Below, piece after piece: positions 22,430-26,272 of a DNA stretch of 26,272 nucleotides. The DNA lies in the NCBI GenBank assembly GCA_947173915.1, contig CAMWGZ010000003.1, positions 1 through 26,272 on the forward strand. The letters are read 5' to 3'. The position numbers were made by a program, and so were the translations under genes. Position 1 is the first letter of the stretch; each line of letters opens with the position of its first letter. The stretch is from an uncultured Alistipes sp. GTDB taxonomy: Bacteria; Bacteroidota; Bacteroidia; Bacteroidales; Rikenellaceae. The notes beneath the pieces are model-generated. The model did not search any database and was not told where the DNA came from. It worked only from the letters and a program-made list of their open reading frames with translations.

Positions 22430-24739
22430 TCAATAGAAGTGACCGTTCGGAGCGAAGATCGCATAGCCGAAATTGAAGGTCAGATACATGTTGTTGCGGC
22501 TGCTCAGGTCGTATTTGGTCAGCGAGAGGCTTACCGGGCCGATCGGCGTGTGATAGACCAGCGAGGTTTCGACGATGTACTGCATGCTCTCTCCGGGCAG
22601 GGTGCGGTTGTCGCGCAGCATGGCGTAGAATCCCGTGCGGAGGAAGAAGTTGGGCAGCAGGTCGAAGGTGGGCATCACGCCTCCCGCCACGAACCTCTTG
22701 GCCCGGTAGTCGGGCATGAAGGCCATCTGGGAGTGGATGACGGGCTGGTAGGCCGGCAGCGAGAGCAGGGTGGCGGTGCGGTCGCTGAAGTCGGGGTGGT
22801 TGCTCCAGATGGCATCCAGGTCCAGTCCGAAGGAGAACCAGCGGCAGCCCGGCACGTCGAAATAGCGTTTCCAGTGAACCCTGGCCCCCAGCCACTCCCG
22901 GTGGATGTTGCGGGGCGCACCTTCGTAGGGTCTGTTTTGTTCGCACCCCGTGATGTAGATGCCCGAGAGCGAGATCTCCGATCCCCGGCGCGGGTAGAGC
23001 GGCTTGTCGAAGGTGTTGCGTACGATTTCGGGCTTGATGCCGAAGAAGAGCAGGCGCGTGAGGTCGGCGGTGCTTCTCGGGTCGGGCAGGCGGTCTTCGT
23101 AGTAGCGGTAGTTCTGCTGTCCGCCGTTGATCTGCAGGGCGAGCAGGCTGTTGTGGGTCAGCGGCATGGCCAGTCGCGCCGAAATGAAGTGCTCGCTCGT
23201 CTTGACCGATTCCGTGTTATCGACCGGCGTGATGTTGCCGAAATTGCCGTGCCGCAGGTTCTGCGCTTCGAAGTTGTAGGCGTATTCCAGCGAGAAGGGT
23301 TTCCACAGGAAGAAGTCGGTGCGTCCTCCGATGCTCGACGTGAGGTAGGTCGGACCCAGGTAGAGGCCCGCGAAAGCCCGTTGCGATACGCGGCGGACGG
23401 TGTGGTAGTCGAAGCCGATGAAGGCCTGGTTGAATACCGTCGAAGAGATGTTGCCGCCCACCAGGAAGCGGAAATCCTCGCTGGCCGCCATGCGCAGATC
23501 GACCGAGTAGCGTCCGTGTGCGGGGTCGTACCGGAAGCGGGGGTACTCGGCGGTGTAGTCGCCCGAACAGAGGACCGAGAAGAGCTTGCTGCGGAACTCC
23601 CCGAAACTCATCTGCCGCTGCCGTCTGTCGTAGGTGCGGTCCAGCCGCATCAGATCGCGCACGTAGGCGGTCTGCGGGGCGGAGAGTCCTTCGATCCGGT
23701 AATCGTCGAGCACGAGCGGAGGGCACTGGGCCCGGAACTCCTCCCGGCGGCGCTGCGCCTCTTCGGGGGAGAGGGTGCGGGCGATCCGCTCGCGCAGGGC
23801 GGGAATCTGTTCGAGGGCATCGCGGTAGCCCGATTCGATGATGGCTTCGGCGTTGTTGAAGTCGAGCATGCCGACATTGACCGCGCGGGCGATCATCACG
23901 CTCCGCTCCTCGGGCAGGTCGTAGTCGGTAATCCCCATCGCCAGCATGAAGGCCTGGTCGGTCAGGGGGCTGTCCGCATCGACGGCCGTGTTGCCCGCGG
24001 TGCATTTGCTGCCGATCAGGAAGTCGGGGCGGAACGCTGCGTCGAGCGGTTTCCAGGGGAAGTTGTCGTGGATGCCGCCGTCGTAGAGGAGCATCGAGTC
24101 CATCTTCATCGGCTTGAAAGCCATCGGTATCGACATCGACGAGCGGATCGCCGCACCCAGGTCGCCCCGGCGGAGCACCACCGGCCGGCGGGCGTTCATG
24201 TCGCTGGCCACGCAGAGAAAGGGGACCATCAGCCGGTCGAAATCGCCTCCGGCAGCCGCCGAGGCGGGGGCGAACAGATCGGCCAGCGCCAGGTCGATCT
24301 GCGTCGAAGAGATCAGGTAGGAGGGCAGCTTGAACCGTGCGGCGTTGGGTTCGTCGGGGCGCTCCTTCAGATTGAGACGCACCGTGAAGAAGACGGGCGC
24401 CTGGGCGCTCTGACGGCGGTAGTAGGGCAGATTGTTCGGGTCGATACGCCCCGAAACCCACTGCCGGACCTCGCCCGAGGCGACGATCTCCCGCATCTCG
24501 GCGGGGGAGTATCCGGCAGCGTAGAGGCCGGCGATGATCGAACCCATCGAGGTGCCCGAGACGTAATCGATCAGGATTCCGTTTTCTTCGAGTGCCTGGA
24601 GCACTCCGATGTGGTAGAGTCCTTTGGCTCCGCCGCCGCTCATGACCACGCCGACGCTCTGGGCGCAGGCATCGGGCAGCGGCAGCAGGAGTGCCGACAG
24701 CAGCGGCAGCAGGAGTAGATGGCGGAAGTTTCGTTTCAT
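22430..24739 (-). CDS. patatin-like phospholipase with POTRA and outer-membrane beta-barrel, 769 aa
   Basis: A lipid acyl hydrolase joined to an outer-membrane barrel, the layout of type Vd (PlpD-like) autotransporters. Signal peptide MKRNFRHLLLLPLLSALLLP to about residue 26 (ACA before Gln27). The patatin domain (about 28-300) has the oxyanion-hole SGGGAKG (34-40), nucleophile Ser64 in GTSMG, and Asp220 in YDGG, a complete Ser/Asp dyad. A POTRA-like segment follows (about 343-418), then a Bac_surface_Ag/Omp85-like barrel to the C-terminus, which ends in aromatic residues (GHFY). The start at 24739 is chosen for the signal peptide; a longer in-frame extension upstream is not supported. It stands alone, against the local strand. 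A weak -7 box (TATCTTCG, 24835-24828) lies about 90 bases upstream. Confidence 0.94.
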   Translation of the reverse strand: MKRNFRHLLLLPLLSALLLPLPDACAQSVGVVMSGGGAKGLYHIGVLQALEENGILIDYVSGTSMGSIIAGLYAAGYSPAEMREIVASGEVRQWVSGRIDPNNLPYYRRQSAQAPVFFTVRLNLKERPDEPNAARFKLPSYLISSTQIDLALADLFAPASAAAGGDFDRLMVPFLCVASDMNARRPVVLRRGDLGAAIRSSMSIPMAFKPMKMDSMLLYDGGIHDNFPWKPLDAAFRPDFLIGSKCTAGNTAVDADSPLTDQAFMLAMGITDYDLPEERSVMIARAVNVGMLDFNNAEAIIESGYRDALEQIPALRERIARTLSPEEAQRRREEFRAQCPPLVLDDYRIEGLSAPQTAYVRDLMRLDRTYDRRQRQMSFGEFRSKLFSVLCSGDYTAEYPRFRYDPAHGRYSVDLRMAASEDFRFLVGGNISSTVFNQAFIGFDYHTVRRVSQRAFAGLYLGPTYLTSSIGGRTDFFLWKPFSLEYAYNFEAQNLRHGNFGNITPVDNTESVKTSEHFISARLAMPLTHNSLLALQINGGQQNYRYYEDRLPDPRSTADLTRLLFFGIKPEIVRNTFDKPLYPRRGSEISLSGIYITGCEQNRPYEGAPRNIHREWLGARVHWKRYFDVPGCRWFSFGLDLDAIWSNHPDFSDRTATLLSLPAYQPVIHSQMAFMPDYRAKRFVAGGVMPTFDLLPNFFLRTGFYAMLRDNRTLPGESMQYIVETSLVYHTPIGPVSLSLTKYDLSSRNNMYLTFNFGYAIFAPNGHFY

Positions 24740-24885
24740 GGCGCAATCGGTTGTGGGGATGATGTTTCGCGGCACGGTCGCAGCCGCAGGCCGGGGGGCC
24801 TCCGGTGGAAGCGTGCCGTAGGGCGGACGAAGATATGGAAAAGGACTCTTTTTTCGATGCGCGGCGGAAAAAATCGGCCTTTTCG

Positions 24886-25098
24886 GACACTCCGGTCTCG
24901 GCATAATCGAGCTGACGCTTGCTTCTGCGCTCGACTTTTCGTATCTTTGGCTTCGCCTTAGATACTTCGCCTCAACAAAACTCAAACAAGTTTGGTTTTG
25001 TATTCGGCTTATTCGTATCTTTGGCTTCGCCTTAGATACTCCCGCTCGGCAAAATGCAAGCGAGCTTGCTTTTGCTCTCGCTTATTCGTATCTTTGTC
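24886..25098 (+). repeat. three tandem ~74-base promoter-bearing repeats upstream of pheS
   Basis: Units begin near 24886, 24961 and 25035. Each ends in the block CGTATCTTTG, an exact -7 box (TATCTTTG at 24942-24949, 25016-25023 and 25089-25096; spacing 74 and 73). In the first two units the box is the left arm of a hairpin GTATCT ... AGATAC (24941-24965, 25015-25039) with the inner stem GGC-ttc-GCC. The middle of each unit holds its own inverted repeat with changed sequence but kept pairing: 24976-24987 with 24990-25000, and 25049-25061 with 25064-25075. Confidence 0.8.
25089..25096 (+). promoter_or_regulatory. pheS proximal -7 promoter element
   Basis: TATCTTTG, exact consensus, with a TTG 20 bases upstream (25066-25068) and the pheS ATG 49 bases downstream. 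Two further copies of the box lie 73 and 147 bases upstream. Confidence 0.7.
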
Positions 25099-25145
25099 CG
25101 ATATACCGCATAAAAATACAAATTAACAGCGTAATTTCTGAGAAT

Positions 25146-26171
<1,026 letters not shown>

Positions 26172-26201
26172 CGCACGCACAACACCCCTCCGCAACGGAC
26201 C

Positions 26202-26223
26202 GGCGGCGGAACGTTACGCCGCC
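26202..26223 (+). repeat. small hairpin after pheS
   Basis: GGCGGCG (26202-26208) pairs with CGCCGCC (26217-26223). It could be the start of a terminator, but the T-run that would show this is cut off by adapter sequence. Confidence 0.4.
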
Positions 26224-26233
26224 AGCGCGGGAG

Positions 26234-26272
26234 CGGTCTCTTATACACAACTGACGCTGCCGACGATCTTAA
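26234..26272 (+). other. Illumina Nextera (Tn5) adapter sequence at the contig end
   Basis: GTCTCTTATACACA (26236-26249) followed by CTGACGCTGCCGACGA (26251-26266) is the Nextera transposase adapter with one substitution (A for T at 26250). The remaining bases fall where the index would begin. This is a library artefact and not genomic DNA. Confidence 0.93.

Larger units (their letters stand above)
24740..25145. other. intergenic region between divergent patatin and pheS genes
   Basis: The left part (24740-24885) is the patatin upstream region, with a candidate weak promoter and a GC-rich run near 24790-24803. The rest is the tandem repeat array described separately and the pheS leader. No gene is seen. 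Confidence 0.7.

Noticed and set aside
22295..24718. Open frame of 807 codons on the + strand opposite the patatin gene
   Set aside because: Shadow; it runs across the second terminator and has no family signature.
24740..24985. 82-codon N-terminal extension of the patatin gene
   Set aside because: The signal peptide starts at 24739; the extension has no homology-like features.
26241..26249. TTATACACA, a DnaA-box-like 9-mer near the right end
   Set aside because: It is part of the Tn5 mosaic end in the Nextera adapter, not genomic sequence.

Overview
The window looks like part of a chromosome of a GC-rich Bacteroidales bacterium, most likely Alistipes or another Rikenellaceae. The reasons are the Bacteroidetes-type promoters (TTTG, about 20 bases, then TAnnTTTG), the lineage-typical forms of MetRS (KISTS), PheS (Cys-rich insert), YbeY and Mrp, an S46 dipeptidyl-peptidase, and the lack of strong Shine-Dalgarno sites. 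I see no IS element, prophage, CRISPR array, tRNA or rRNA. The last ~39 bases match Illumina Nextera (Tn5) adapter with one mismatch, so the contig ends there and the true sequence stops near 26233.

Layout. 1-13.5 kb: 5'-truncated mnmG (+); an AT-rich lipoprotein gene (-); ilvE (-), whose terminator is a 34-base perfect palindrome containing a full parS consensus; metG (-) and ybeY (-); a tandem pair of structured RNAs (about 6965-7332) ahead of a small uncharacterised secreted protein (+); an sppA / ABC ATPase / ABC permease operon (-); and mrp (+). 13480-13877 is a non-coding region with three DnaA boxes beside a 60-base stretch that is 53/60 A/T. 13.9-26.2 kb: nadA, S46 peptidase, AlkD-like protein, hybrid histidine kinase and sigma54 response regulator (all +), a patatin-type outer-membrane phospholipase (-), and pheS (+) behind three tandem promoter-bearing repeats.

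Main result: the region between mrp and nadA is a good candidate for the chromosomal replication origin (oriC). DnaA boxes sit beside an AT-rich unwinding-like element. Gene orientation flips there: 7 of 10 genes on the left read leftward and 6 of 7 on the right read rightward. In hand-counted lines the + strand changes from C-rich to G-rich, even inside genes that run against the local majority strand. A parS match lies about 11 kb away, as expected for an origin-proximal centromere. No dnaA, parA or parB gene is present in the window.

Second result: the two ~220-base-period RNA elements at about 6965-7332 each hold three segments in which the middle one can pair either with the first or with a third that is followed directly by a U-run. 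That is the arrangement of a transcription attenuator. The pairing is preserved in both copies by compensating changes. They may be 6S-like small RNAs, an attenuator leader for the downstream secreted protein, or both.

The coding genes are mostly housekeeping: tRNA modification and charging (mnmG, metG, pheS), rRNA maturation (ybeY), branched-chain amino acid and NAD synthesis (ilvE, nadA), Fe-S handling (mrp), envelope proteolysis and export (sppA-ABC), peptide use (S46), and one phosphorelay of unknown signal.
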